Shown here: one piece after another, positions 31,848 to 40,129 of the stretch
Layout: every line of letters begins with the position of its first letter
Numbering within the stretch: the stretch's first letter is position 1
From: JAAZNO01 sp964508025
GTDB taxonomy: Bacteria > Chloroflexota > Anaerolineae > B4-G1 > SLSP01
Assembly: GCA_964508025.1 (NCBI GenBank)
Contig: CAZDSF010000001.1
Location: 76,709 to 140,708, forward strand
Direction of reading: 5' to 3'
DNA: 64,000 nt
Translations under genes and position numbers: made by a program
The notes under the pieces: generated by a model
Seen by the model: the letters and a program-made list of their open reading frames with translations, nothing else
Databases searched by the model: none
Told to the model about the DNA's origin: nothing

Positions 31848-33011
31848 TCACGGCCCGCGTCCCACAAAACGCCCGCCGAGACGCTCGAGCTCCTGCAGCG
31901 CGTCGCCGGAGAAGAAAGCGCGCATACTGGGCAGCGCCGCGAGCAGAATGGTCAGCTCCACAAGAATATCCAGCAGCGGTCGCGGAATTGCTGTGAACCA
32001 CGAGACGTTCATCGCGCCGGCTTCTAGCCCGCCGTAGAACAGCGAAGCCAACGTCGCCCCCCAAAAGGTCTGCCCGCCGATAAGCGCAAGCACCAGACCC
32101 CGGTCGCCCACCGCCAGGCCGCCGGTGCTGCCGCCGCGCCACACGCCCAGCGCTTCCACCGCGCCGCCGATAGCTGCAATCGCGCCGCTCGCCATCATGC
32201 TGATGAAGAACATTCTGCCGGCGCGCAGGCCGCCGAACTCAGCAAAGGCGGCGTTTGCCCGCGTGATGCGGATCTCGTAGCCCATTTTGCTCCGCTTGAG
32301 CCAGAAGGTGAGGGCGACCGCCGCCGCTAACGCCAGGAAGATGCCGGTGTTGGCGCGCGTCCCCGCACCTAACGCGCCGCCGGTGAGCTCGTGGAATTGC
32401 AACAGGCGCGCGGAGGTGGGCAGCTCCCGCACGCCCGCCATGCGCCGCAACAGGCCCAATGCCCCCAACGCACCCCGCAACAGGTTCAGCAGATGCGGAA
32501 TCAGCAGGTTGGCGATCATGCCGGTGATGACTTCGTGAACGCCGGAGACGCGCTTGAAAAACGCCGGAATGAAAGCCGCGGCGGCGCCTCCTAGCATACA
32601 CAGAATCAGGATCACGGTCAAATGGAGCGCCTTGGGCATCGGCGGCAACGCCATAGCTGCCAGCGCCGCGATGGAGGCGCCGGCGGCGAATTGCCCCGCC
32701 AGGCCCATGTTGATCGCGCCGCCCTGAAAGGCCAGCGTCGCCGCGAGGGCGGTGAAGATCAACGGCGTGGCGCGCTGGATGACAATCATCAGCCCGAAGT
32801 TGCTGGCGAAGGGGGCGCGCAGCAGATGGCCATACACTTCCAGCGGATTTTCGCCCACCAGCAGCACCAAACCCGCGCCGATAAGCACACTCAAGCCCAG
32901 CGCCAGCAGCAGCCTTTCCGCGTAACGCGCGCCGCGCTGCAAGTGCACAGGCAGCCGCGAAAGGAGATGGCTCTCGGCGACCCCGGCAGCGCGGATGATG
33001 GTGTGGCTCAT
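31848..33011 (-). CDS. BMP-type nucleoside ABC transporter permease (orphan)
   Basis: 387 aa with about 9-10 hydrophobic segments. Family features: 'LLLVGENPLEVYGHLLRAPF', 'RATPLIFTALAATLAFQGGAINMGLAGQF', 'VHEVITGMIANLLIPHLLNLL', and 'GLVLALIGGQTFWGATLASLFYGGLEAGA'. It is homologous to the permease at 45058-46185 but has no partner permease, ATPase or binding protein beside it. It may share the ATPase of the complete system or be a leftover of a duplicated operon. It lies between an amidohydrolase gene and the DUF1893/ribokinase pair. Confidence 0.88.
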   Translation of the reverse strand: MSHTIIRAAGVAESHLLSRLPVHLQRGARYAERLLLALGLSVLIGAGLVLLVGENPLEVYGHLLRAPFASNFGLMIVIQRATPLIFTALAATLAFQGGAINMGLAGQFAAGASIAALAAMALPPMPKALHLTVILILCMLGGAAAAFIPAFFKRVSGVHEVITGMIANLLIPHLLNLLRGALGALGLLRRMAGVRELPTSARLLQFHELTGGALGAGTRANTGIFLALAAAVALTFWLKRSKMGYEIRITRANAAFAEFGGLRAGRMFFISMMASGAIAAIGGAVEALGVWRGGSTGGLAVGDRGLVLALIGGQTFWGATLASLFYGGLEAGAMNVSWFTAIPRPLLDILVELTILLAALPSMRAFFSGDALQELERLGGRFVGRGP

Positions 33012-33024
33012 TCAGGTGGTCCTG

Positions 33025-33092
33025 GCTCACGGATTACTACGGATTTTCCTAAACCAACAAAATCTGTGTCCATCCGTGCAAATCCGTGAGCA
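33025..33092. repeat. Inverted 'ctcacggatt' repeat
   Basis: Perfect 11-bp arms GCTCACGGATT (33025-33035) and AATCCGTGAGC (33082-33092), with inner copies ACGGATT and CATCCGTGCAAATCC. The same word is at 47878-47910. Confidence 0.75.
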
Positions 33093-33097
33093 AAACG

Positions 33098-33466
33098 CTA
33101 TTTTTGAGCGCGTTCGACGATGAGGGCGTGCGCCTTGTCGGGATCGAGCTCGCTGCCCAGCAGCACCTCCGTCTGGCAGGCCACGCTGGGGACGAGGCTC
33201 TCGTAGTCGAAGACTGCGCCGAAGTGCCGCAGCGCCTCTGCGCCGAGCTCGCTCAGGGTGACGGCGTGGACGCGGCGGATGCCCAGTCGCATGAGCAGCA
33301 GCGCAGCGGCGCGCCCGATGATCTTGTCGCGCACGGCGAGGGTCGCGGGATCGTAGGGATGATCGGCGAGAAAGCGCTCCAACTCCAGCAGCGGATGTAG
33401 CCATTTGCCGTCGCTGTGAAAGATGAGGGTTGCGCCCTGGCGGACTTCCAGCGCGTGATGGCTCAT
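33098..33466 (-). CDS. DUF1893 (TM1506-like) protein
   Basis: 122 aa: 'LEVRQGATLIFHSDGKWLHPLLELERFL' then 'DKIIGRAAALLLMRLGIRRVHAVTLSELG' and 'VPSVACQTEVLLGSELDP'. This matches PF08973, whose structure (Thermotoga TM1506) has a cytidine-deaminase-like fold. The zinc residues of deaminases (H/CxE and PCxxC) are not seen, so catalysis would differ. It overlaps the ribokinase stop by 4 nt (ATGA), so the two are translated as a pair, pointing to a role linked to ribose or nucleoside metabolism. Confidence 0.82.
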   Translation of the reverse strand: MSHHALEVRQGATLIFHSDGKWLHPLLELERFLADHPYDPATLAVRDKIIGRAAALLLMRLGIRRVHAVTLSELGAEALRHFGAVFDYESLVPSVACQTEVLLGSELDPDKAHALIVERAQK

Positions 33467-34392
33467 GCCGCCGCCTCCATGAACGCTTCGACCTCGGCGC
33501 GGTGGGGCATGGCCGGCGCCGTGCCCATCCGCGTGACTTGCAGCGCGGCGGCGGCGTTGGCGAAGGCGACCGCGTCGGGCAGCGCGCGCCCTTCCGCCAG
33601 GGCCACGGCGAGCGCGCCGTTGAAAGCGTCGCCCGCGCCGGTGGTATCCACCACCTGCACCTGCCGTCCGCGAATATGTTGCACTCCCTCACAGGTGACG
33701 ATGAGCGCGCCCCGCGCGCCCAGGGTGATGACGACGGCGCCTACGCCCAGCGCCAGCAGATGTTCGCCCGCCCGCCGCGCTTCCTCCATGGTGTGGACAG
33801 GCAAGCTGGTGATGAGCTGCGTTTCGGTCTCGTTGGGCGTGAGCACGTCCACGCGGCGCAGCAGTTCCATGCTGAGGGGCTGGCCCGGCGCGGGATTCAG
33901 CACGACCTTGACGCCGAGCTCGTGGGCGACGGCGACGGCGTGCTCGACCGTCTCCATCGGCGCTTCGAGCTCTAGCAGCAGGATGTCGGCGCCGGCGATG
34001 GCCTCGCGGGCGGCGTCCACGTCGGCGGGAGTGAGCAGCTCGTTCACGCCTGGCGCGACGACGATCATGTTCTCGCCCGCCTCATCCACGATGATGAAGG
34101 CTACGCCCGTGTGGGATTCTGCCGTGCGCAGGACGTAATCGGTGCGGATGCCCTCGCAGCGCAGGTTCTCCTCGGCGCGGTCGCCGAAGTCGTCCTGACC
34201 CAGGCGCACCACCATGGCGACCTCGGCGCCGAGGCGCGCTGCCGCCACGGCCTGATTGGCGCCCTTGCCGCCTGGCCCCGTGAGATACGGCCCGCCGAGG
34301 ATCGTCTCTCCTTTCACGGGCATGCGCGGCGTGCGCACCACCAGATCGGTATTAAAACTGCCAACGACGGTAACTTTGGGTCTTCTTGTCAT
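33463..34392 (-). CDS. rbsK: Ribokinase
   Basis: 309 aa PfkB-family kinase: 'VVGSFNTDLVVRTPRMPVKGETILGG', 'GGKGANQAVAAARLGAEVAMV', 'NPAPGQPL', 'TPNETETQLI', and C-terminal 'VVDTTGAGDAFNGALAVALAEG' with catalytic Asp in GAGD. It phosphorylates ribose (ATP) at O5, the step after nucleoside hydrolases release ribose. GGAG lies 6 nt before ATG 34392. It lies between adenine deaminase and DUF1893 genes in the salvage island. Confidence 0.92.
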   Translation of the reverse strand: MTRRPKVTVVGSFNTDLVVRTPRMPVKGETILGGPYLTGPGGKGANQAVAAARLGAEVAMVVRLGQDDFGDRAEENLRCEGIRTDYVLRTAESHTGVAFIIVDEAGENMIVVAPGVNELLTPADVDAAREAIAGADILLLELEAPMETVEHAVAVAHELGVKVVLNPAPGQPLSMELLRRVDVLTPNETETQLITSLPVHTMEEARRAGEHLLALGVGAVVITLGARGALIVTCEGVQHIRGRQVQVVDTTGAGDAFNGALAVALAEGRALPDAVAFANAAAALQVTRMGTAPAMPHRAEVEAFMEAAA

Positions 34393-34466
34393 GTTCCTCT
34401 CCGAGATTTCGCTCACGCAAAGATATGAAAACCAGGAAGGGTGTTTCGTGAATGGGCGTAGCCCGG

Positions 34467-36281
34467 TCACGAAGCACCCTCTACGACAAACGCCTGCCGC
34501 GCCACATCCACCAATCCCATATCCGTGGGGCGGAAGTGGGGGACGACGGGCAACGGCAACGACGAGAGCAGGCCGATGGGATCTTCCGTCACGCCGAGGG
34601 TTTGCGCGGCCCGGACAAAAGCGTCAAAATCCTGCGCCAGTTCCGCGACGGGCTGCTCGGCGAGGATGCCCGCCACGGGCAGCGCCGCCAGGGCGCGCAC
34701 TTCCCCGCCGGAGACGACGCCGTACCCGCCGCCAGCAGCGATCAGCGCATTGGCGGCGGCAGCCATATCCGCCGGATTCCGCCCGATGACGATGAGGTTG
34801 TGGCAGTCGTGGGCGTAGGTGCTGGCGAGCGCGCCGTGGCGCAGGCCGGTGCCGGCGATGAGCATCGCAAAGTGGTTCTCGTTGCGTCCGTGCCGGTGCC
34901 AGACGGCGACCAGCGCCAGATCGGGATCGCGCTCCCAATCCGGGCGGCCTTTCGCCGAAGGCAGGGGCCGCCAGCTGAGGCTTTGTCCCCGGTCGCTGAG
35001 GATGGGGCAGGACGCGGCAGCCGACCCCCGCAAGGAGAAGTCGTCGGCGCGGAGGTGGGGTAGGCGGACGGAGTGCCGAGCGCTGGCGGGGGGCCGGACT
35101 GCCGATTGGGCGGGCGTCGCCATCGCGCCATCTCGCGCCACGATGCGCCCGGAGGTGAGGGTGAGGTGGACATCGAAGGCGGCGAGGTCGTGGAGCACCA
35201 GGATGTCGGCGCGGTATCCCGGCGCGATCGCGCCCAGACGGTGCTGCCGCAGGCGGCGGGCGGGCAGCAGTGCGGCGGCGCGAATGGCGTCTACAGGGGC
35301 CATTCCCAGGGCGATGGCGCGCCGCACGCCGCGATCCAAATGGCCTTCCGTCGCGAACTCGCCGGGCGAAACGTCGTCGGTGACGAAGATGACGGCATCC
35401 AGCGGGCCGTGTTCCTCCCAGACGCGCACGGCGCTGGCGACGGTGTCGCGGTGGGGCGCGCAGCAGATCTCAATGATCATACCGAGGCGCGCGTAGGCGA
35501 GAATCTGCGCGGGCGTCATGCGTCCGTGGTCGGATTCGATGCCCGCCGCCAGGTAGGCGTTGAGATCGCGCAGATCGTCGAGGCGCACGTGGCCTGTGAG
35601 CAGCACGCCGCGTTCCCGGCCCGCCTTGACGATCTCGGTGATGCGCGGCGACTGGCGCACCACACCCCAGTAATCCATGACTTCGGCGAGGCCGATGATT
35701 TCGCCGCGCGCGTCGGGGTCATCGAGCAGCGCGGCGATCTCACGCGCGGTGAATTCCGCGCCGGAGGTCTCCAATCCCGGCGCGGCAGGCACGCAGGTGG
35801 GGACAAGCGTGAGCACGCGCAGGGGCAACCCGCGCGAGGCCAGCCGCATGTAGTGGACGCCCTCGACGCCCAGCACGTTGGCGATCTCGTGGGGGTCTTG
35901 CGCTACCGTGGTCACGCCGCGCGGCAGCACGGCATTGGCGAAGTGGTCGGGCGTGACGTGGGTGCTCTCGATGTGGATATGGCTGTCAATCAGCCCCGGC
36001 GCCAGCGTCTTGCCGCTTACATCTATGACGGTGTGTCCGGCGCAGCGGCGATCCGCCGGATCGGTAACGTAGGCGATGGTATCGCCGGAGATGCCGACCG
36101 TGGCGGGGTGCAGCTCGCGGGTGAGGACGTTGCACAGCAGCCCGTTGTGCAGCACCAGGTCGGCGGGTTCCTCGCCCCGCGCCACGCGCAGCAGGCGGTG
36201 GTAGTCGCTGGAAGCTGGTTGCTGGTTGCTCGTTTCGTGTTGCGAGTTTTGCGTTGCGCGTTGTGCGTCACTTGTATTCAT
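34467..36281 (-). CDS. ade: Adenine deaminase (divergent paralogue)
   Basis: 604 aa: 'LLRVARGEEPADLVLHNGLL', metal His101/His103 in 'HIHIEST', 'TTVAQDPHEIANVLG', 'GLAEVMDYWGVV', 'TDDVSPGEF'. The usual 'GHxPGL' and 'SDHE' stretches read 'GHVRLD' and 'SDHG', so the active site is altered relative to the neighbour at 36322-38031. The reaction is adenine to hypoxanthine plus ammonia in the family, but specificity may have shifted. Residues 1-26 (Asn/Gln/Ser/Thr-rich) are encoded by a 'cgcaactcgcaac' intergenic repeat. GGGAG lies 9 nt before the ATG. Confidence 0.88.
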   Translation of the reverse strand: MNTSDAQRATQNSQHETSNQQPASSDYHRLLRVARGEEPADLVLHNGLLCNVLTRELHPATVGISGDTIAYVTDPADRRCAGHTVIDVSGKTLAPGLIDSHIHIESTHVTPDHFANAVLPRGVTTVAQDPHEIANVLGVEGVHYMRLASRGLPLRVLTLVPTCVPAAPGLETSGAEFTAREIAALLDDPDARGEIIGLAEVMDYWGVVRQSPRITEIVKAGRERGVLLTGHVRLDDLRDLNAYLAAGIESDHGRMTPAQILAYARLGMIIEICCAPHRDTVASAVRVWEEHGPLDAVIFVTDDVSPGEFATEGHLDRGVRRAIALGMAPVDAIRAAALLPARRLRQHRLGAIAPGYRADILVLHDLAAFDVHLTLTSGRIVARDGAMATPAQSAVRPPASARHSVRLPHLRADDFSLRGSAAASCPILSDRGQSLSWRPLPSAKGRPDWERDPDLALVAVWHRHGRNENHFAMLIAGTGLRHGALASTYAHDCHNLIVIGRNPADMAAAANALIAAGGGYGVVSGGEVRALAALPVAGILAEQPVAELAQDFDAFVRAAQTLGVTEDPIGLLSSLPLPVVPHFRPTDMGLVDVARQAFVVEGAS

Positions 36282-36321
36282 GCGCTTTCACTCCCTTGCT
36301 CCTCCGCTCCTCTGCTTCCCT

Positions 36322-38031
36322 TCACGCGCGCAGCGGCACGACCACTTGCCGATCCACATCCACCAGGCCCAGGTCGGTGAGGCCGTAGTGGGGGATGACG
36401 GGTAACGCCAGGCCGATGATGGGGCCGATGGGCTGGGGCGTATCGAGGCCCAGGGAGCGCAGCGCGGCGTTGAGCTGCGTCATCTGCGCGGTCATCACCT
36501 CCAGCGGTTCGGGACTCATCAGCCCGGCGATGGGCAGCGGCAGGAGCGCCAGCACCTTGCCATCGGCGACGCCGCAGATGCCGCCTCCGCATTCCGCCAG
36601 GGTTTGGGCGGCGAGCGCCATATCGGCAGGATCGCGGCCCACGACCAGGAGGTTGTGTGAATCGTGGGCGATGGTGCTGGCGACGGCGCCTCGTCGCAGG
36701 CCCAGGCCCTCGACGGGGGTGAGGCTGTGATGCCCGCTGCGTCCATGCCGTTCGATGACGGCAGCCAGGACGATGCCTTCGGGCAGCGTCAGCCGTCCCT
36801 CGCACACGGGAAAATCCCGCATGGCGATCTGGCGGTTGTGGCCTCCGCGCAGGCTGAGCACGCGCAGCCGGGCGACGGTCTCGCCGGGTTGGGCGTGGAG
36901 CATAAAGTCTTCCGGGCGAAGGGGCGCGCGCAGGTGAACCGTGTTCTCGCGTTCGAGGTCGGGGTGGGCGGCGGCGATGGGCGCGAGCAGCGCGCCGCTC
37001 CGCGCCGTGAGTTGCCCCGCGCAGAAGACTTCATCTACGGCGAAGGTCTCCAGGTGGCTGAGCAGCAGCAGGTCGGCGTGCTTGCCGGGGGCGATGGCGC
37101 CGAGGTCGTGCAGGCGGTGGCGCTGCGCGCCGTGTAGTGTGGCTGCGCGGACGGCTTCGACGGGCGGGAAGCCTGCTGCGATGGCTTCGCGCACCACGCG
37201 ATCCAGATGTCCGCGCTGGGCCAGATCCTCCGGGAAGATGTCGTCGGTGCACATCACCAGGTTGGGCGGGACGTGGCCCAAGGTTTCCACCAGCCGGCCC
37301 AGCACGGTGATGCTCTCGCTGAAGCTGGAGACCCGCGCCTCGACGGCCATGCCCGCGCGGAGCTTTTCCAGCAGTTCTTCGTAGGTTTCACCCTCGTGGT
37401 CAGAGAGCGGCCCCGCGAAGATGTAGGCGGAGAGGGCCGGTCCGCGCAGGCCGGGACAGTGCCCGCTGATGACGGTGTTGCGGGCGTGGGCGGCGGCGAG
37501 GATCTCGCGCATACGCGGCGCGCCCTCGATGACACCCACGTAATCCATTACCTCCGCCAGGCCGATGACGCGCTCCCAATCGAGCATGGTTGCCACTTCT
37601 GCTGCGCCGAACGCCGCGCCGGCGGTTTCCAGCGAGGGGACCGCCGGCACACAGGAGGGCGCCTGGACGTAGACGCGCAGCGGCAGGTCGGCGGTGGCTT
37701 CGAGCATGTAACGCACGCCGCGCAAGCCCACTACGTTGGCAATCTCATGCGGATCCACGACCACGGTGGTGGTACCCCTGGGCAGCACAGCGGCGGCGAA
37801 GCCAGCCGGGGACATCATGCTGCTTTCGATGTGGATATGGGTATCCACCAGGCCGGGAACGGCGAATTTGCCGTGGGCGTCGTAGCGGCGGGCGGGCGCG
37901 GGGAGGTCGGTATCCCACGCGCCGACGTGCAGGATGCGTCCCTGCGCGATGGCGATGTCGGCAGGGAGGATTTCTTCCGTGTAGACGTTCACCACGCGGG
38001 CATTTTCGATGACGAGTTCAGGCTGGATCAT
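36322..38031 (-). CDS. ade: Adenine deaminase
   Basis: 569 aa with canonical features: metal His65/His67 in 'THIHIESS', 'TTTVVVDPHEIANVVG', 'GLAEVMDYVGVI', 'SGHCPGLRGPALSAYIFAGPLSDHE', 'CTDDIFPEDLA', and a C-terminal domain with 'ASTIAHDSHNLLVVG'. It converts adenine to hypoxanthine using two metals. It lies 40 nt upstream of the second adenine deaminase gene on the same strand, a tandem pair. A weak AGGA lies before the ATG. Confidence 0.93.
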   Translation of the reverse strand: MIQPELVIENARVVNVYTEEILPADIAIAQGRILHVGAWDTDLPAPARRYDAHGKFAVPGLVDTHIHIESSMMSPAGFAAAVLPRGTTTVVVDPHEIANVVGLRGVRYMLEATADLPLRVYVQAPSCVPAVPSLETAGAAFGAAEVATMLDWERVIGLAEVMDYVGVIEGAPRMREILAAAHARNTVISGHCPGLRGPALSAYIFAGPLSDHEGETYEELLEKLRAGMAVEARVSSFSESITVLGRLVETLGHVPPNLVMCTDDIFPEDLAQRGHLDRVVREAIAAGFPPVEAVRAATLHGAQRHRLHDLGAIAPGKHADLLLLSHLETFAVDEVFCAGQLTARSGALLAPIAAAHPDLERENTVHLRAPLRPEDFMLHAQPGETVARLRVLSLRGGHNRQIAMRDFPVCEGRLTLPEGIVLAAVIERHGRSGHHSLTPVEGLGLRRGAVASTIAHDSHNLLVVGRDPADMALAAQTLAECGGGICGVADGKVLALLPLPIAGLMSPEPLEVMTAQMTQLNAALRSLGLDTPQPIGPIIGLALPVIPHYGLTDLGLVDVDRQVVVPLRA

Positions 38032-38048
38032 GGCAGATTGTTCCTTTC

Positions 38049-38135
38049 AGAGTACGCAGATGAACGCAGATGAACGCAGATAGAATAAAAAAATTTGCGT
38101 GCATCTTTCAAATCTGCGAAATCTGCGTTCGACAT
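38049..38135. repeat. 'acgcagatga' / 'atctgcgt' hairpin spacer
   Basis: Three head-to-tail copies of ACGCAGATGA on one side and AATCTGCG(AA) copies on the other, around an A/T-rich loop. It fills nearly all of the gap between the MFS and adenine deaminase genes. Same family as 58711-58905. Confidence 0.75.
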
Positions 38136-38138
38136 GGT

Positions 38139-39398
38139 TTACGACTTACTGCTGACTTGTGCGGTGGGTTTCGGGGTGCGGACGACGAATTGGGTGAGCG
38201 CCGCGGTGACGAGCGCCGCGCCGGTGGAGAGGTAGAAGGGCAGGGTGTAGTTCGATTGTCCCAGCAGCGCGCCGGTGACGAGGGCGGCGAAGCCCTGTCC
38301 AATCCAGAATGTGATCTCCAACCAGGCGGAGGTCGCCATTTTGGAGCGGGCTGTGGCGCGTTCCATGGCGTAGGCGAACCAGAGCGCCTGGGACATGCTG
38401 AACAGGGCGCGATAGCTCCAGAAGGCGCCGGCAGCGAAGAACGCGTTCGAGGTGAGCGCTAGCGCCAGGGTGGTGAAGGGGATGATGTAGCGCGAGGCGG
38501 TGATGGTGCGCCGGCGTCCCAGGCGCAGCGCCAGCATCGGGCCGAGCAGGGTGGTGAAGGTCACCGGGATGACGTTGAGCGCCGTGATGGCGCTGAAGAA
38601 TTCTCTGGTTGTGCCCAGATTGTAGATGAAGAAGATGTTCATGAACGGGGCGACCAATCCCAGAGTGAGGCCGATGAAGAGTTCCACGGCTGAGGATTCT
38701 ACAGTGAAACGTTCGATGCCCCACAGGTAGGGACTCAGGCTGATTTTGCTGCGGTGCTGTTGTGTGATTTTGGGTGTATCCAGGTGAAACATGGGGATGA
38801 CAGCCAGCAATGTGAGCGCGCCGGCGAAGTAGAGCGTGTAGCGGTATTGCAGCGTGAGGTCGAGGCCTAGGCGCGCTAATCCGTTGGGCAGGTAGCCGGC
38901 GAGCAGGGAGCCTACCGCATACGTTGCGCCGTGGAGCACGCTGTTGAGGGTGAAGACGTGCACGCGCTCGTTGGGGTCGCTGTTGACGGCGAGAAAGGGC
39001 AGTCGCACGACGAAGTTGCCGGAGAGCGCCAGTCCGCCCACGAAACCGGCGGCCGCGATCAGGGTTGCCTGGCTCGCAGCGACTTGCGCCAGTTGGGAGA
39101 GTCCGGTGACGGCGTAGATGAGGATGAAGGCGGCCCGGTAGCCCAATGCCTCGCCGAGAAAGCCGATGGGAATCGAAGCGACTGCGTGCGCGAACGGTCC
39201 CGCGCTCAGGATGCGCCCCAAGCTTTCGGGGGTGATGCCCAGCGAAAGGACGTAGAGGTTGAAGTTTACATCCATCATGCCCTGCGCGATCCCCCCAAAA
39301 ATCGAGGCGAGCAGCAGCAAGTGAATGTTGCGGTTGAAGTTTTGAATACGGGTGACGTAATCTTTTATATCCTGAAAAAACCCATAAGCGAATCCCAT
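38139..39398 (-). CDS. MFS transporter
   Basis: 419 aa with 11-12 predicted hydrophobic helices: 'LLLLASIFGGIAQGMMDVNFNLYVLSLG' as helix 1, a 'GEALGYRAAF' loop 2-3 motif, a short charged central loop, and 'LGPMLALRLGRRRTITASRY' as the second-half loop motif. The substrate cannot be read; context (nucleoside island) makes a nucleoside, base or sugar plausible, either in or out. AGGA lies 8 nt before the ATG. It is preceded by an intrinsic terminator, so it has its own promoter. Confidence 0.85.
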   Translation of the reverse strand: MGFAYGFFQDIKDYVTRIQNFNRNIHLLLLASIFGGIAQGMMDVNFNLYVLSLGITPESLGRILSAGPFAHAVASIPIGFLGEALGYRAAFILIYAVTGLSQLAQVAASQATLIAAAGFVGGLALSGNFVVRLPFLAVNSDPNERVHVFTLNSVLHGATYAVGSLLAGYLPNGLARLGLDLTLQYRYTLYFAGALTLLAVIPMFHLDTPKITQQHRSKISLSPYLWGIERFTVESSAVELFIGLTLGLVAPFMNIFFIYNLGTTREFFSAITALNVIPVTFTTLLGPMLALRLGRRRTITASRYIIPFTTLALALTSNAFFAAGAFWSYRALFSMSQALWFAYAMERATARSKMATSAWLEITFWIGQGFAALVTGALLGQSNYTLPFYLSTGAALVTAALTQFVVRTPKPTAQVSSKS

Positions 39399-39448
39399 GT
39401 TTGTGTCCTTGGATATGTAGCAATCTGGCGTCGTATTTTTGATGGGAC

Positions 39449-39481
39449 TTTTAGCGGCGGCGCTTGGCGCCGCCGCTAAAA
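39449..39481. terminator. Bidirectional intrinsic terminator (15-bp perfect stem)
   Basis: TTTTAGCGGCGGCGC, TTG loop and its exact complement. T and A runs lie at both ends, so it works in either direction. It ends the minus-strand phosphorylase/deoxyribosyltransferase operon before the MFS gene. Confidence 0.9.
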
Positions 39482-39503
39482 ACGCTTTCCTTTATGACGG
39501 GGC

Positions 39504-39664
39504 GCCCTCCCGTGGGCTGGCGGTGATGGAGTCCCTTATCTTACGCCCCGTTTTTGCAGTGTGACGGCGATGTTGGTGCGATGTTGGCAACGATGTTGGC
39601 AACGATGTTGGCAACGATGTTGTGCGATATGTTGTCGTGACAAGTGCGATGGCCCACGGGAGGG
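39504..39664. repeat. Element bounded by 13-bp inverted repeats with internal 12-bp tandem repeats
   Basis: Outer arms GCCCTCCCGTGGGC (39504-39517) and GCCCACGGGAGGG (39652-39664) are inverted copies. Between them at about 39578-39625 a 12-mer CGATGTTGGCAA is repeated three to four times in tandem, with weaker copies on either side. It lies between the terminator and the stop of the deoxyribosyltransferase gene. It may be a small non-autonomous mobile element or a structured RNA. No coding capacity is convincing. Confidence 0.6.
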
Positions 39665-39679
39665 TGGCCGAATCCAAAA

Positions 39680-40129
39680 CTACGCGCTAGATTCCAGCAG
39701 CTCTGTTTCCCAGATTTTTAGCTGTTGCAGGACATCCTCGATGCTGGTGTGTACTACGCCGCGATCTTCCAGCGTTCCTAACACAAAGAAGTTGATGCCA
39801 TACCCATGCGCGCTTTTGCGCAGGCCTCGCTCATCGCTGAGTAATCCCAGAATGCCCTTCTTGTTTGCATCCTGGCGCATGAGGCCGTAGAAGAATCCCA
39901 TCTGGCAGGCCGCGCCATCATCCACTTGTGTGCCATCGAGGATGATTAGCAAGGCGTTAGCCTCGCGCATGGCGGCTTGCTTGTCATCGAACAGCGCTTC
40001 GGGGGTGGTGGCGACCAGATCGGGCGTTCCCGTGGCCTCGAAACCCTGTTCGCGGAGCCGCCGGATGTTCGTGAGCAGATAATCGCGTCCGTGAGGGGTG
40101 AACGCCGGCCCGGTGACATAGATTTTCAT
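39680..40129 (-). CDS. Nucleoside 2-deoxyribosyltransferase paralogue, catalytic Glu replaced by Gln
   Basis: 149 aa of the NDT/RCL fold: 'KIYVTGPAFTPHGRDYL' N-terminus, 'ANALLIILDGTQVDDGAACQMGFFYGL'. In active enzymes the motif D-x-G-T-x-x-E-x-G carries the Glu nucleophile; here that position is Gln76 (CAG codon). It is therefore probably not an ordinary transferase; it may be a partner or regulatory subunit of the intact paralogue, with which it overlaps by 4 nt (ATGA). Last gene before the terminator. Confidence 0.85.
   Translation of the reverse strand: MKIYVTGPAFTPHGRDYLLTNIRRLREQGFEATGTPDLVATTPEALFDDKQAAMREANALLIILDGTQVDDGAACQMGFFYGLMRQDANKKGILGLLSDERGLRKSAHGYGINFFVLGTLEDRGVVHTSIEDVLQQLKIWETELLESSA

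Noticed and set aside
39492..39677. Small minus-strand frame with TSLPTSLPTS repeats
   Set aside because: It is a translation of the 12-bp tandem repeats, with no ribosome site.
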